Counted from the first letter of the stretch, positions 1 to 8,333 are shown. The stretch: DNA of 64,000 bases from JBFMAI01 sp040755725 (GCA_040755725.1 JBFMAI010000034.1:1-64000); one strand, 5' to 3'. Numbers and translations are program-made. Notes: generated by a model not told the origin, from the sequence alone.

Positions 1-1822
1 GCCCAACGTTCAATCCGGCCCACGGACCAGCAGTCAGCCGCCGGTGTACGTCGTTGACGGACGCGATCGCGGCCGCGTCACCGTGTGGGGAGGTGAGGAG
101 GTGGGGAGGTGGGGAGGCGGAGACGTCGGGACGTGGGAACGTGGGCACGTGGGGAGGTGGGGACGTGGGGAGGGGGGAATGGGGGAACGTGGTGGCGGCC
201 GCACGACGCGCGCTGCGGGCTTCTCTGTTCCCCGTTCCCTGTTCCCCATACCATGTTCCCCGCTCCTCCGCCCTCAGTCCCTCAATCCCCGAATCCCTCA
301 ATCCCCCTCCCGTCTTCGCCCGTCCCCTCTTCCCCGTTCCCTGTTCCCCGTTCGCTGTTCCCTCTTCCCTCTCTCCCCCAATCTGCGGACACACGACGTA
401 CGCCTGCTCGCCCGCTTCCAGCCGCTTGCGCACGTACGTCATCACCACCTCCCACTTCGCCAGCGGGACGACCTTGGTGATGGTCCGCCCGCGGCCCGGC
501 GGCGATTGCCGGATTACCGACACATCGAGGTCGCCGAACACCGTCATTGCCAGCGTCCGTGGGATCGGCGTCGCGGTCATGACGAGGTAGTGCGGCATCG
601 GCCCCTTGGTGCGGAACGTGTGCCGCTGAAGGACGCCGAACTTGTGCTGCTCATCCACGATGACCACCGCGAGCTCGCTGAACGCGACGTCCTTCTGAAT
701 CAGGGCCTGCGTGCCGACGACGAGGTCGATCTCGCCGCGCTCGATGGCCGCCAGCGCGTCCCGGCGTTCCTTCGCACTCATCTTGCCGCGGAGCAGGACG
801 TAGCGGACGCGGCTGCCCCGCAGATACTGGTCGATCTTCGTGAAATGCTGGTGCGCGAGGATTTCGGTCGGCGCCATGATCGCGGCCTGCTTGCCGCCGG
901 CAATCGCCACGAGGCACGCATAGAGCGCGACCACCGTCTTGCCGCTGCCCACGTCGCCCTGGAGCAGCCGGGTCATCGGCCGGCCGCTCCGCAGGTCGGC
1001 CACGATCTCCCGAATCGTCTTGTCCTGGGCCGCTGTCAGGGTGAACGGGAAGCGGGCGCGGATGCGCTGGTCGATCTCCGCCGTCCACGGCAGCTTCCGC
1101 CCACTCTGGAGGGCCAGCCGCTTCCGCCGCCGCAGGGCCATCGCCAGCTCCATCAGCAACAGCTCTTCGTACGCCAGTCGGCGGCGGGCACGGTCCAGGT
1201 CGGCCTTGCCGGCGGGGCAGTGCATGCTGCGCACGGCCTGCTCCCGCGGCGGAAACTCGTGCTTGGCCAACAGCGCCGGCGGCAGGACTTCCTCGATCGG
1301 CAGCGGGCCCTCCGCGAGCACGTTCAGCACGGTGCGGCGAATCAGCGGCGACTTGATGGTCGCGTTCCCGCGGTAAACCCCGACCCACCGGGCGCCGCGC
1401 TTCTGCGTGAGCAGTACGGCGTCGGGCGCGAACACCTGCACCCGCGGTTGGACCAGCTCCAAGTGGTCGCCGAACGCCTGGGCCTGCCCCGTGGCGACGA
1501 CCGTGGCCCCGAGAAACAGCCCCTTGGCCGCGTACGGCCGGTTGAACCAGCGCAGCACACAACGCCCGGTGCCGTCGTCGATCTCGCACCAGAAGCCGGG
1601 CGGCCGGCGGCGCAGCCGCACGACCTCGCCGCGGACGGTGACGTTGGCCCCGGGCACGACGTCGGCGATCTCGACCTCGCCGCGGTCCTCTTCATGTCGA
1701 AACGGGTAGTACTCCAGCAGTTGCCCCACCGTGCGGATGCCAAGCGTGGCGAACCACTCGGCCCGCGTCGGGCCGACGCCTTTGACGTACTGGATCGGGC
1801 TGTCACTGGCCAGCGGCGCCAT
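1..1822 (-). CDS. recG: ATP-dependent DNA helicase RecG, 3' end missing, with in-frame insertion
   Basis: RecG remodels stalled replication forks and branched DNA in the cytoplasm. The frame starts at an ATG at 1822 and stays open to position 1, so the C-terminus lies off the window. The N-terminal wedge/OB region is readable (residues about 10-150). Walker A GDVGSGKT is at residues 289-296 and the DEQH box at 390-393, followed by motif III TATPIPRTLA. After VCPQIG (about residue 481) comes a run of roughly 98 low-complexity residues rich in G, E, T, R and then S, P, encoded by a heptamer-like repeat. The normal family sequence resumes with AAAIASVNDVHRRL. I found no stop codon in the frame across this run. 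It lies 131 bases downstream of the LysM gene on the same strand. Identity is certain from the motifs; whether the inserted segment is tolerated in the folded helicase is unknown. Confidence 0.93.
   Translation of the reverse strand, partial: MAPLASDSPIQYVKGVGPTRAEWFATLGIRTVGQLLEYYPFRHEEDRGEVEIADVVPGANVTVRGEVVRLRRRPPGFWCEIDDGTGRCVLRWFNRPYAAKGLFLGATVVATGQAQAFGDHLELVQPRVQVFAPDAVLLTQKRGARWVGVYRGNATIKSPLIRRTVLNVLAEGPLPIEEVLPPALLAKHEFPPREQAVRSMHCPAGKADLDRARRRLAYEELLLMELAMALRRRKRLALQSGRKLPWTAEIDQRIRARFPFTLTAAQDKTIREIVADLRSGRPMTRLLQGDVGSGKTVVALYACLVAIAGGKQAAIMAPTEILAHQHFTKIDQYLRGSRVRYVLLRGKMSAKERRDALAAIERGEIDLVVGTQALIQKDVAFSELAVVIVDEQHKFGVLQRHTFRTKGPMPHYLVMTATPIPRTLAMTVFGDLDVSVIRQSPPGRGRTITKVVPLAKWEVVMTYVRKRLEAGEQAYVVCPQIGGEREEGTANGEQGTGKRGRAKTGGGLRDSGIEGLRAEERGTWYGEQGTGNREARSARRAAATTFPHSPLPTSPPPHVPTFPRPDVSASPPPHLLTSPHGDAAAIASVNDVHRRLTAGPWAGLNVG
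85..378. repeat. Heptamer-like low-complexity repeat inserted inside recG
   Basis: The left half (about 85-190) is built from GTGGGGAG/ACGTGGG units. The right half (about 225-378) is built from GTTCCCC, GTTCCCT and TCAATCCCC units. The period is mostly seven bases, resembling the short tandemly repeated repetitive sequences known in filamentous cyanobacteria. Related tracts occur at 32943-32985, 43455-43560 and 55265-55311. Its length keeps the recG frame open. Confidence 0.8.
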
Positions 1823-1953
1823 GCCAACACGGTCGGCAGCCCCCGTCAGGGCCGCGGGGTGGGGCCGAGGCGGCGTGAGCGCCGGCGCTTCCCGTGCCCT
1901 CGCACTCGCGGCCCGGCTCGCGTTGTTCCCGTCCGCGCCGACCGGAATGCGCG

Positions 1954-2394
1954 CTACGGGATGATGAGCTTCGTGCCGACCTCGAGCTTGTTCTTGTCGG
2001 GAACGCGCGTCTTGTTCGCCTCCCAGATGTCCTTCCACTTGCTCTGATCGTTGTAGTACTGGCGCGCGAGCTTGTAGAGCGTGTCGCCCTTCTGGACCAC
2101 GTGTGTCCGCGCCCCGGAACGTCCGGCGTCGTCGATCAGCGTGGTCTCCTTGGTTCCGCCGCCGCTCTTCGGTTCCGTGCCCCGGTCCCACGACCGCGCG
2201 GCGGTGTCGGACGCGTAGGGGTCGGTGGCGTAGGGATCGGTGGCGTACGGGTCGGTCGTGCCTCGCGGGCTCGTGTCAAATTGCGTCAACGGGGGTTCGG
2301 TTTGTTCGCTGTGGGCGACGGGCTGCGCCTGCTTCTTGGCACAGCCAAACGACACGAGCGCGATCAGCGACATTGCCAGCAGCCAGGGCCTCAT
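1954..2394 (-). CDS. LysM-domain lipoprotein
   Basis: A 146-residue exported protein. The start at ATG 2394 gives a clean lipoprotein signal (MRPWLLAMSLIALVSFGC, lipobox ending at C18), whereas longer readings begin with repeat-derived sequence. A short tandem DPYAT/DPYAS repeat follows (about residues 48-62), then a single C-terminal LysM domain (HVVQKGDTLYKLARQYY... to KLIIP) that should bind peptidoglycan. It is likely anchored to a membrane by its lipid and attached to the wall by LysM. It is transcribed divergently from the M28 peptidase across 297 bases. A weak TATACT-like box sits near 2567 in that gap, but no convincing -35 was found. Confidence 0.82.
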   Translation of the reverse strand: MRPWLLAMSLIALVSFGCAKKQAQPVAHSEQTEPPLTQFDTSPRGTTDPYATDPYATDPYASDTAARSWDRGTEPKSGGGTKETTLIDDAGRSGARTHVVQKGDTLYKLARQYYNDQSKWKDIWEANKTRVPDKNKLEVGTKLIIP

Positions 2395-2691
2395 AGGGTG
2401 CCTCCAGGGGTTTCCGTGTTGGCCAACGTGCATCAAACCGCAACGCCCCGCACTTGTAAAGCCTCGCGCCGTCCCGGTGTAAGCCCGCGCCGGGCGCAAC
2501 CACCACGGGCGCGGCCGCCCGGCCGGCGATGGCGGACCTGGCTGTTGCATGGGGAGTGCTATACTGAAGGTAACCGGCCGCGTTGTGGCGGCAGGGATCG
2601 TCGGATCACGCCGCCGATGACCAAGGCCCCCGGTTGGAGCAGCCACGCCGCTGGGGCCACGGGCGAGCCCGTAGCACCAGGGAGACGGACC

Positions 2692-3822
2692 ATGCCACAA
2701 TCACGTTACGGCCGCACCCGGTCGGGCTTGGGGGATTGGTGGCGGCGGGGCGCGGTACTGATCGCCGTCGGCGCCGGCGTCACGGTCGGGCGGGCCAACG
2801 GCACGCCGGCGGGGCGCTACGCGGCGAGCCTCGCCCTTCAAAGCACGTACGAGCACTTCATGCAGGACGTGCTGTACACGCGGACGGGCCACGACCGCAT
2901 GTGGGGTCCGGAACACGATCTGGCCCGGGCCAACATCGTGGCCACCTTCGAGAGCTACGGGCTGGTCACGATACTCGACCCGTTCCCCTGGCCCTACGGG
3001 ACCGGCCACAACGTCGTGGCCGAGTTGCCCGGGACGACCCGCGCCGACGAGATCTACATCGTGGGCGCCCATTACGACTCCTACGCCTTCAACCCTCCGG
3101 CCCCGGGCGCGGACGACAACGCCAGCGGGGTCGCGGCGGTGCTAACCATCGCCGGCGTCCTGGCCCCGTGGCCCTCCGAAGCCACGATCCGGTTCGTTGC
3201 CTTTGATCGTGAGGAGTGGGGCTTGTACGGCAGCCGGGCCTACGCCGAAGCCCACGTCCACGAGAACCTCCGCGCGATGATCAATCTCGACGCGATCTCG
3301 TACCACCCCTCCACCGGCTGGCCCTGGGCCGGCGTCTACGGCCGTCCCGCCTCCAAGCCGCTCAAAGACAGCGTCGCCCAGGGCGTTTCGTATTACGGCA
3401 ATCTGATGATCCTCGACGGCGGCCGGCGGGACAACAGCGACCACTACTGGTTCGAGCAGCTCGGATTTCAGGCCGCGTGGCTGCGCGAGCACCACAACAA
3501 CACGCTCATGCATACGCCGCAGGACACGATCGACACGCCGAACTACGTCAACTACGGCTACGCGGTGCGCTTCGCGCGCGGGGTGACCGGCTGGCTCGTG
3601 GACCACGCGGGCGTCACGCCGGACAACCCCGTCGGCGACCTGAACTGCGATTACGCCGTGGACCACTACGACGTGGACCCCTTTGTGCTGGCGTTGGCCA
3701 ACCCCGCCGCCTACGCCGCGCGCTACCCGGATTGCGATCCGCGGACGGGGGACGTCAACGCCGACGGCTTCGTGGATTTCGGCGACATCAATCCGTTCAT
3801 TGAGTTGCTGTCAGGTCCGTGA
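2692..3822 (+). CDS. Secreted M28-family zinc aminopeptidase with dockerin-like C-terminus
   Basis: 376 residues. The ATG at 2692 follows GGAGACGG. An N-terminal hydrophobic stretch (about residues 20-34) suggests export. The M28 metal and catalytic set is visible: H127 in GAHYDS, D141 in ADDNASG, E174/E175 in FDREEW, D200 in INLD and H274 in LMHTPQDT. Residues about 316-375 form two calcium-loop-like repeats (GDLNCDYAVDHYDVDPF and GDVNADGFVDFGDINPF), the dockerin-like tail common in secreted proteins of Phycisphaerae-type planctomycetes. The likely role is extracellular peptide trimming; the tail may attach the enzyme to a surface partner, which is inference. The last 26 bases overlap the convergent GAP1-like gene. 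Confidence 0.9.
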   Translation: MPQSRYGRTRSGLGDWWRRGAVLIAVGAGVTVGRANGTPAGRYAASLALQSTYEHFMQDVLYTRTGHDRMWGPEHDLARANIVATFESYGLVTILDPFPWPYGTGHNVVAELPGTTRADEIYIVGAHYDSYAFNPPAPGADDNASGVAAVLTIAGVLAPWPSEATIRFVAFDREEWGLYGSRAYAEAHVHENLRAMINLDAISYHPSTGWPWAGVYGRPASKPLKDSVAQGVSYYGNLMILDGGRRDNSDHYWFEQLGFQAAWLREHHNNTLMHTPQDTIDTPNYVNYGYAVRFARGVTGWLVDHAGVTPDNPVGDLNCDYAVDHYDVDPFVLALANPAAYAARYPDCDPRTGDVNADGFVDFGDINPFIELLSGP

Positions 3823-4888
3823 TCCCCGTCCCCGCCCCACGGGACGCCAATTGAGCGACGAGCTGCTCGCGCCGCCGGGCGTACGCCGCACTCAGCGGCC
3901 CAGCGGTCGCGTGCCGCCGCTCAATGGCCGCGGCTTCGTCCGGCGTCGCCCGGTCCAAGTGCTCGGCGTCAGCCCACAGCGTGGCGACCTGGGCGAGCGC
4001 CTCCGGAGCGGCGGTGTCCGTGAGTTCGGCGGATAGGGCGTCGAGTTCCGCCATCCGACCCGTGATCCAGCACTCCCGCGCCAGGTGCAGCCACCCGCTG
4101 AGCGGGGACGCCGTGGGCGGCGCCAACGTTTCCCATGTAACCACCGAGAAGCCGTGTTCCTCGGCCAGGCCGCGTTTGTCCGCCGCCAGCCCCTTCACCA
4201 AGACCAGCGCGAACGCCCGGGCCGGCGCGAAACTGAGGCCGCACGATAGCGACAGGCGGGCCCGCGCCATGGCCGGCACGCCGCTCAGCAGCACGGCCAA
4301 CGCCGCGTGAGGCTCGGGCACCACGCCGACCAACCGCGATCCACCCAGTACGGCTGCCAGGATGCTCGCCAGACGCTCCGCGGCCACGTGATCGACCGGA
4401 TCAACGCGGCATTCCGCGCCCACCGTGCTGTGCCCAACGACGGAGCCCGGCAGCACCAACGGAGGGATCGTGCTTTGTCGCGTGGGGGCTGGCGGCACGG
4501 GGGCCGCGTCGCGCGCCGCGCGCACGCGCTGCGGGTCGCAGCCGAACTGCCGGTAGACCGCCGCATCCAGCACCAGCACGTGCGTCTCGACCCGCAGCCC
4601 GCCGCGGCCCGTGGGCTCGGGCCCCGCGTGCCGCGAGAACAACAGACACTGCCGTCCGCTGCTCAGGCGAAAGCTCACCAGCGCCGTCGCGCCGGCGGAT
4701 GAATCACACAGGCTGCCGTTCGACGGGGCGCACGCCACGATCTCGCGCTTCTCGTCCGCCGTCATCCCCGCGCTGGCGGCAATCAGCCGGTATCCGGTGC
4801 CCGTCGGCGACCGCACGGACGTGAACACGCCGTGCTCGCAGCGCACGTCGGCCGTCTCGGTCGTCCCCACGCCAAAATGGGTGTTCAC
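3797..4888 (-). CDS. GAP1-like (GTPase-associated protein 1) N2/M-type protein
   Basis: Last gene of the minus-strand cassette, directly after the GTPase. From GTG 4888 it has 363 residues. An alternative ATG at 5005 overlaps the GTPase end but would translate the palindromic repeat at 4901-4954, so I prefer the shorter form. The N-terminus HGVFTSVRSPTGTGYRLIAAS, then CGL/FAPAR-type strands and a central helical part (SGWLHLARECWITG), match my memory of the GAP1-N2 and GAP1-M domains encoded next to GTPases in predicted NTP-dependent conflict systems. No enzyme motif is visible. It is shorter than multi-domain GAP1 proteins, with no C-terminal effector. The family call is moderate; a purely structural role is possible. 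Confidence 0.5.
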   Translation of the reverse strand: MNTHFGVGTTETADVRCEHGVFTSVRSPTGTGYRLIAASAGMTADEKREIVACAPSNGSLCDSSAGATALVSFRLSSGRQCLLFSRHAGPEPTGRGGLRVETHVLVLDAAVYRQFGCDPQRVRAARDAAPVPPAPTRQSTIPPLVLPGSVVGHSTVGAECRVDPVDHVAAERLASILAAVLGGSRLVGVVPEPHAALAVLLSGVPAMARARLSLSCGLSFAPARAFALVLVKGLAADKRGLAEEHGFSVVTWETLAPPTASPLSGWLHLARECWITGRMAELDALSAELTDTAAPEALAQVATLWADAEHLDRATPDEAAAIERRHATAGPLSAAYARRREQLVAQLASRGAGTGITDLTATQ

Positions 4889-4900
4889 GGTCGTGCCACA

Positions 4901-4954
4901 CGGGAGGGCGGGGCTCCTGCCGCGCCGCGGCTCACCGGGAGGCTCGCCCTCCCG
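4901..4954. repeat. Dispersed palindromic repeat (copy 1)
   Basis: The outer arms CGGGAGGGCG (4901-4910) and CGCCCTCCCG (4945-4954) are perfect inverse complements, with GGAGGCTCG and GGGGCTCC inside. The reverse complement is closely related to 56824-56889. It lies between the GTPase stop and the preferred start of the GAP1-like gene. Confidence 0.75.
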
Positions 4955-4983
4955 GTTGGCGTCCCATGATCCTGAATACCTGT

Positions 4984-5868
4984 CTAGAGCTGATCGACGA
5001 TCCACTCGAAGGGCTCCAGCACGCCCCGCAGCGAGACGTGCAGCGGGACCGGGACGACGGGCTCATCGCCGCCGCCGCCGGTCGCATAGGCCAGCGAACC
5101 CACGACGCTGGTGGCGAAGTACGCCACGTGTTCAAAGCGGCTGGAGGCCATGTTCCACAGACGGTTGAGGTTGGCCTGGGCGAAACGCACCGGGTCGTCG
5201 AAGCAGGCCGGGTAGTAGTCGGCCTTGGTCAGCACGATGGCGACGGGCATGAGGATCTTGCCCTTCCGTTCCTCCCCGTGCAGCCCGTCGATGTAGCTGA
5301 GCATCTTCAAGCCGAAGAAGTCCGGCTGCGCGGAACCGTGGGCTGCCAGGGCCGCGTCCACGAGCAGCAACAGCCCGTTCGACTTGGCCAGCAGGTGCTC
5401 GATGACCCGGAACGTGGACGGCGCCGCGACCTCCGCCGCGATCGCCTCCCCCGCCATGTCCGGCATGACGAGATCGACCCACTTCGGCGTCTTGGCCCGC
5501 TTGCAGACCTGGTAGTACGCCCAGTTCCACTCGTTGGACTCCATTGGCGTCTTGGGCGGAAACATGCGGTAGGCCATGTGGCTGATGACCGTCTGCGGCA
5601 GGTCCACCGAATAAGCGCCGCGCGGCAGCGCCTCGAATGCCTGCGCCCGCTGCGCCAGCATGTCCAGCAGGAAGCCCAGGTAAACCGTCTTGCCCACGTT
5701 GCTGTCGCCCACGACGCTGACGATCCGCGGGTCCCGTTGCTGGGCCACCGCCTCGCGGACCAGGGCCATGGGCGCCCCGCACGACTTGCAGGCCGCGGAC
5801 GACGAGGGGTTCCGCGTCTCGCAGATCAGGCACGGCAGGAAGCTCTGGTTGGTTGCAGCAGTGGCCAC
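4984..5868 (-). CDS. Zinc-ribbon P-loop GTPase (DO-GTPase2-like)
   Basis: 294 residues, ATG at 5868, 39 bases after the FGE-like gene. A zinc ribbon is formed by C13-x2-C16 and C27-x2-C30. The GTPase signature follows: Walker A GDSNVGKT at 54-61, a G3-like DMAG at 137-140, and G4 TKAD at 214-217, which indicates guanine specificity. Its pairing with a GAP1-like protein fits the double-GTPase family named in GTPase-associated systems. It probably acts as a nucleotide-dependent switch controlling the other cassette proteins in the cytoplasm; that role is inferred from context. No membrane segment is evident. The nucleotide-binding assignment is firm, the family assignment moderate. Confidence 0.72.
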   Translation of the reverse strand: MATAATNQSFLPCLICETRNPSSSAACKSCGAPMALVREAVAQQRDPRIVSVVGDSNVGKTVYLGFLLDMLAQRAQAFEALPRGAYSVDLPQTVISHMAYRMFPPKTPMESNEWNWAYYQVCKRAKTPKWVDLVMPDMAGEAIAAEVAAPSTFRVIEHLLAKSNGLLLLVDAALAAHGSAQPDFFGLKMLSYIDGLHGEERKGKILMPVAIVLTKADYYPACFDDPVRFAQANLNRLWNMASSRFEHVAYFATSVVGSLAYATGGGGDEPVVPVPLHVSLRGVLEPFEWIVDQL

Positions 5869-5907
5869 GGTTCCTCCTTCGCGACCCGACGCGGCCCGCC
5901 ACCGGCG

Positions 5908-6882
5908 TCAGTTGGCGAGCAAGTCCATCGCACAACGAAAACCGACGTTATGGACCCGAGCCAGGCCTTCCAGCCCGGTGCGGAACGTGCTCGTCGCCTG
6001 CCACGGGAAAAAGCTGTCGTACGCTCCCCCGCGCAGACCCTTGAGCAGCGCGCTGCCGACCACCTGTCGGCCGTCGCGGTCCACCGGACGAAACTCCGTG
6101 TCCGTCCATTCCCACGTGTTGCCCACGAGCTGGAGCACGCCGTTCGGCGCCGCCCCGGCCGCGTAGCCGTCCACCGGCACCGTCCCGCCGTGCCCCGACG
6201 CCCACAGGTTACAGCAGTTCACGTCGAAACCGTCCCCCCACGGGTAGCGGCGCTGCGCGTGAGCGGCACTGCGCAGCCGCCACGCCGCCGCCATCTGCCA
6301 TTCCGCGTCGGTGGGCAGACGATAGCCGGCCCAAGCGGCGTACGCCGCCGCCTCGTAGAAACACACTCCCACGACCGGGTGCCGCGCCAGCCGCCGGTCG
6401 TGCCGCCCCTGCTTCCAATACCGCGGTCCGGGCTGCCCGGTGGCGTCCTTGAAGTCGATCAACTGCGGCCAGAGCTCCTCCGGCCACAGCTCCAGCTCCT
6501 GATAGCCGCCGGCGTCGACGAAGTGCTGGAACTCGGCGTTGGTGACCGCGTGCCGCGCCAGCAGAAACGACCCCGTCAGCACGTCCTCTTCCGGCTGCCC
6601 GGGTTCGTCAAAGATCGACAGCGCCAGCGACACGATCCCCTCCGGCACCAGCGCGAATTGTTCGTCGATCGCCCGCACGGCTTCGTCGAAGCGTGCCGCG
6701 AACTGCGGGTGATTCACCCAGCGTTCGCGCTGCCCCACGATCAGTCCCAGCCGGCCCTGACGGAACGCCTGTTCCAGCGGATCGGCCGGCAGCTCCGCGC
6801 GCTCGGCCGGCACAAAGTCGTTCGCCTCCAGCACCACGCCGACCGGGGCCGCCGCCTTCCGTCCAAATAGTCCAGCCCACAT
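5908..6882 (-). CDS. Formylglycine-generating-enzyme-fold (SUMF1-like) protein, catalytic cysteines absent
   Basis: 324 residues, ATG 6882 behind a GAGGGTG ribosome site, 25 bases after the coiled-coil gene. Residues 1-75 are unassigned; the FGE-sulfatase fold follows, with AVTNAEFQHFV, RLPTDAEWQMAA, YPWGD, NTWEWTD, LRGGAYDS and a terminal NVGFRCAM. True FGEs carry a copper-binding cysteine pair after RGGSW. Here that stretch reads RGGAYDSFFPWQATSTFR with no cysteine, so sulfatase activation is unlikely. Such domains also occur as binding or scaffolding modules in predicted conflict systems, often beside regulatory NTPases. In this cassette it may be a sensor or ligand-binding part; its target is unknown. 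Confidence 0.82.
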   Translation of the reverse strand: MWAGLFGRKAAAPVGVVLEANDFVPAERAELPADPLEQAFRQGRLGLIVGQRERWVNHPQFAARFDEAVRAIDEQFALVPEGIVSLALSIFDEPGQPEEDVLTGSFLLARHAVTNAEFQHFVDAGGYQELELWPEELWPQLIDFKDATGQPGPRYWKQGRHDRRLARHPVVGVCFYEAAAYAAWAGYRLPTDAEWQMAAAWRLRSAAHAQRRYPWGDGFDVNCCNLWASGHGGTVPVDGYAAGAAPNGVLQLVGNTWEWTDTEFRPVDRDGRQVVGSALLKGLRGGAYDSFFPWQATSTFRTGLEGLARVHNVGFRCAMDLLAN

Positions 6883-6907
6883 CACGTCACCCTCGCCGTT
6901 GGTGGCC

Positions 6908-7921
6908 TCACGCTCCGATCGCCTTGCGCTTCGCGTCGCGGCACAACTTCTGGAACCGTTCCAGCGAGTCGCGGGCCGGCCGCACACCCGCCGCCGGCAA
7001 GCCGGCGTCCGCCGTGCCCTTCCCATCACCCCGCGTCAGCCCGTAGCTCTCCAGCAATCCCGCCTTCTGCGCCGCCATCTCCGCCAACTCGGCTTCAAGC
7101 TGCTGCTTGAGGCCGGCCAGGTGTTCCTCGGCGGCTACCAGCTCGCGTTCGCGGGCGGCGGCCTGTTGGCGTGCCGCTTCCAACTCCGCCTTCAAGCCTT
7201 CGGCCTCGCCTTGGCGCTCGGCCAACGCCCGCGACTGCGCCTCGAGCTCGGCCGACCGGGCCGCCTGCTCCGCGACCTTCCGCTCGACTTCCTGCGCCTG
7301 CCGGCCGAGCACCGCCTCACGCTCGGTGAGCGCCGCCTCCCGAGCGTCCAACTCGGCGCGGCGGGCCTCGAACTCGGCCTCGGCCTGGTTGACCTTCTGC
7401 TCCGCGGCGCTGATCCGCTCGCGCTCCTCGTGCAGGGCGGCGCACTGCTTCTTGAGGTCCTGGACGGCGGCTGCGGCGCGACTCTCACGCGTCGTCACCG
7501 CGGCCGCCCGTTCGTTAAGCTCGTTCTCCCGGGCCTGGAGTTGTGCGGCACGGGCGTCGAGTTCGGCCTCACGCCGCTCCAGCTCCGCGGGCTTCGTTTC
7601 AAGTTCCTTTAGCTGCTCGGCGATGCTCGCCTCGCGCCCGGCGCACTGCTGCTCGCGCGCGACGATGTCCGCCTCGCGCCGCTCATATTGCTCACACAGC
7701 TCGCGCTCCCGCTCCGCAAGCTGCCGGTTCTCCTCGGTGAGATGCTCGTGGTACTCGACCAGCAGCCGGCGGCATTCGTCCATCGCCGCCGTCCGCGACG
7801 CCAGCAGCTCCCGCAGCAGGCGCATGCCGGCCAGCACGTCCTGGCCGAGCGACTCGAGCCGCGCGATATCCACGCCGGCCTCGCCGCCCCGCTCCCGCAT
7901 TTCGGCCGGCTCGCTAGCCAT
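6908..7921 (-). CDS. Coiled-coil protein of the GTPase cassette
   Basis: 337 residues from ATG 7921, overlapping the previous gene by 8 bases. Almost the whole chain (about residues 40-290) is heptad-rich in E, R, A, L and Q, e.g. ERRERELCEQY-like and REAALTEREAVLG segments. This predicts a long parallel coiled coil of several hundred angstroms. The C-terminus ends in a short basic segment (DSLERFQKLCRDAKRKAIGA). No signal peptide or membrane segment is seen. It may be the scaffold or filament part of the cassette, bridging the FGE-like and GTPase proteins; this is inference from position. Homology is hard to judge because coiled coils match widely. Confidence 0.7.
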   Translation of the reverse strand: MASEPAEMRERGGEAGVDIARLESLGQDVLAGMRLLRELLASRTAAMDECRRLLVEYHEHLTEENRQLAERERELCEQYERREADIVAREQQCAGREASIAEQLKELETKPAELERREAELDARAAQLQARENELNERAAAVTTRESRAAAAVQDLKKQCAALHEERERISAAEQKVNQAEAEFEARRAELDAREAALTEREAVLGRQAQEVERKVAEQAARSAELEAQSRALAERQGEAEGLKAELEAARQQAAARERELVAAEEHLAGLKQQLEAELAEMAAQKAGLLESYGLTRGDGKGTADAGLPAAGVRPARDSLERFQKLCRDAKRKAIGA

Positions 7922-8333
7922 CGCTCCGTCTCCACCACCGCTTGCGGGCCGACGTCGGGGTCGGCTCCGCCCGCCGGGCCGCCTGGATTTCCGCCACCAA
8001 CTCCCGTATCGGCCGCTTGTCCCGCGACAAGCGCCGCCGCACACGGACCGCGTTCGCCGTCTCCGGATCCAGCGACGCCAGCAACTGCTCGTCGTCCAGT
8101 TCCGGCTCCACCGGCGCGACCGACGTCTCCGACGACGCGGCCGAATCGGCCGGCGGCACGGCCCGACCGGCTGCTCGACGGCCGCGCAACGTCATCGCCA
8201 GGGCCGTCTGCCCCGACCGCATCAGCTCCAGCCACGCCGAGAGCTTGGCGTCCAGCTCGGCCAATCGCTGCTCAATGAGGCCGTCCCCGGCCACGAGGGC
8301 TGCCACTCGGCTGTCAATGTGTGTCGCGTCCAT
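7914..8333 (-). CDS. Small hypothetical protein, first gene of the GTPase cassette
   Basis: 139 residues from ATG 8333, preceded by GGGATCGAG. The N-terminal half is helical (VAALVAGDGLIEQRLAELDAKLSAWLELM), a proline/alanine/serine linker follows, and the C-terminus is basic and tryptophan-containing (RRAEPTPTSARKRWWRRSDG). No known family is recognised. Its stop overlaps the start of the coiled-coil gene by 8 bases, so the two are probably translationally coupled. A longer reading to 8543 exists but is not supported by a ribosome site. It could be an adaptor binding the coiled coil, or a nucleic-acid binder given the basic tail; neither can be shown from sequence. Confidence 0.6.
   Translation of the reverse strand: MDATHIDSRVAALVAGDGLIEQRLAELDAKLSAWLELMRSGQTALAMTLRGRRAAGRAVPPADSAASSETSVAPVEPELDDEQLLASLDPETANAVRVRRRLSRDKRPIRELVAEIQAARRAEPTPTSARKRWWRRSDG

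Noticed and set aside
44..2047. Very long plus-strand open frame of 667 codons
   Set aside because: It is the antisense of recG and the LysM gene on the same triplet grid; high GC leaves opposite frames open. The minus strand shows all RecG motifs.
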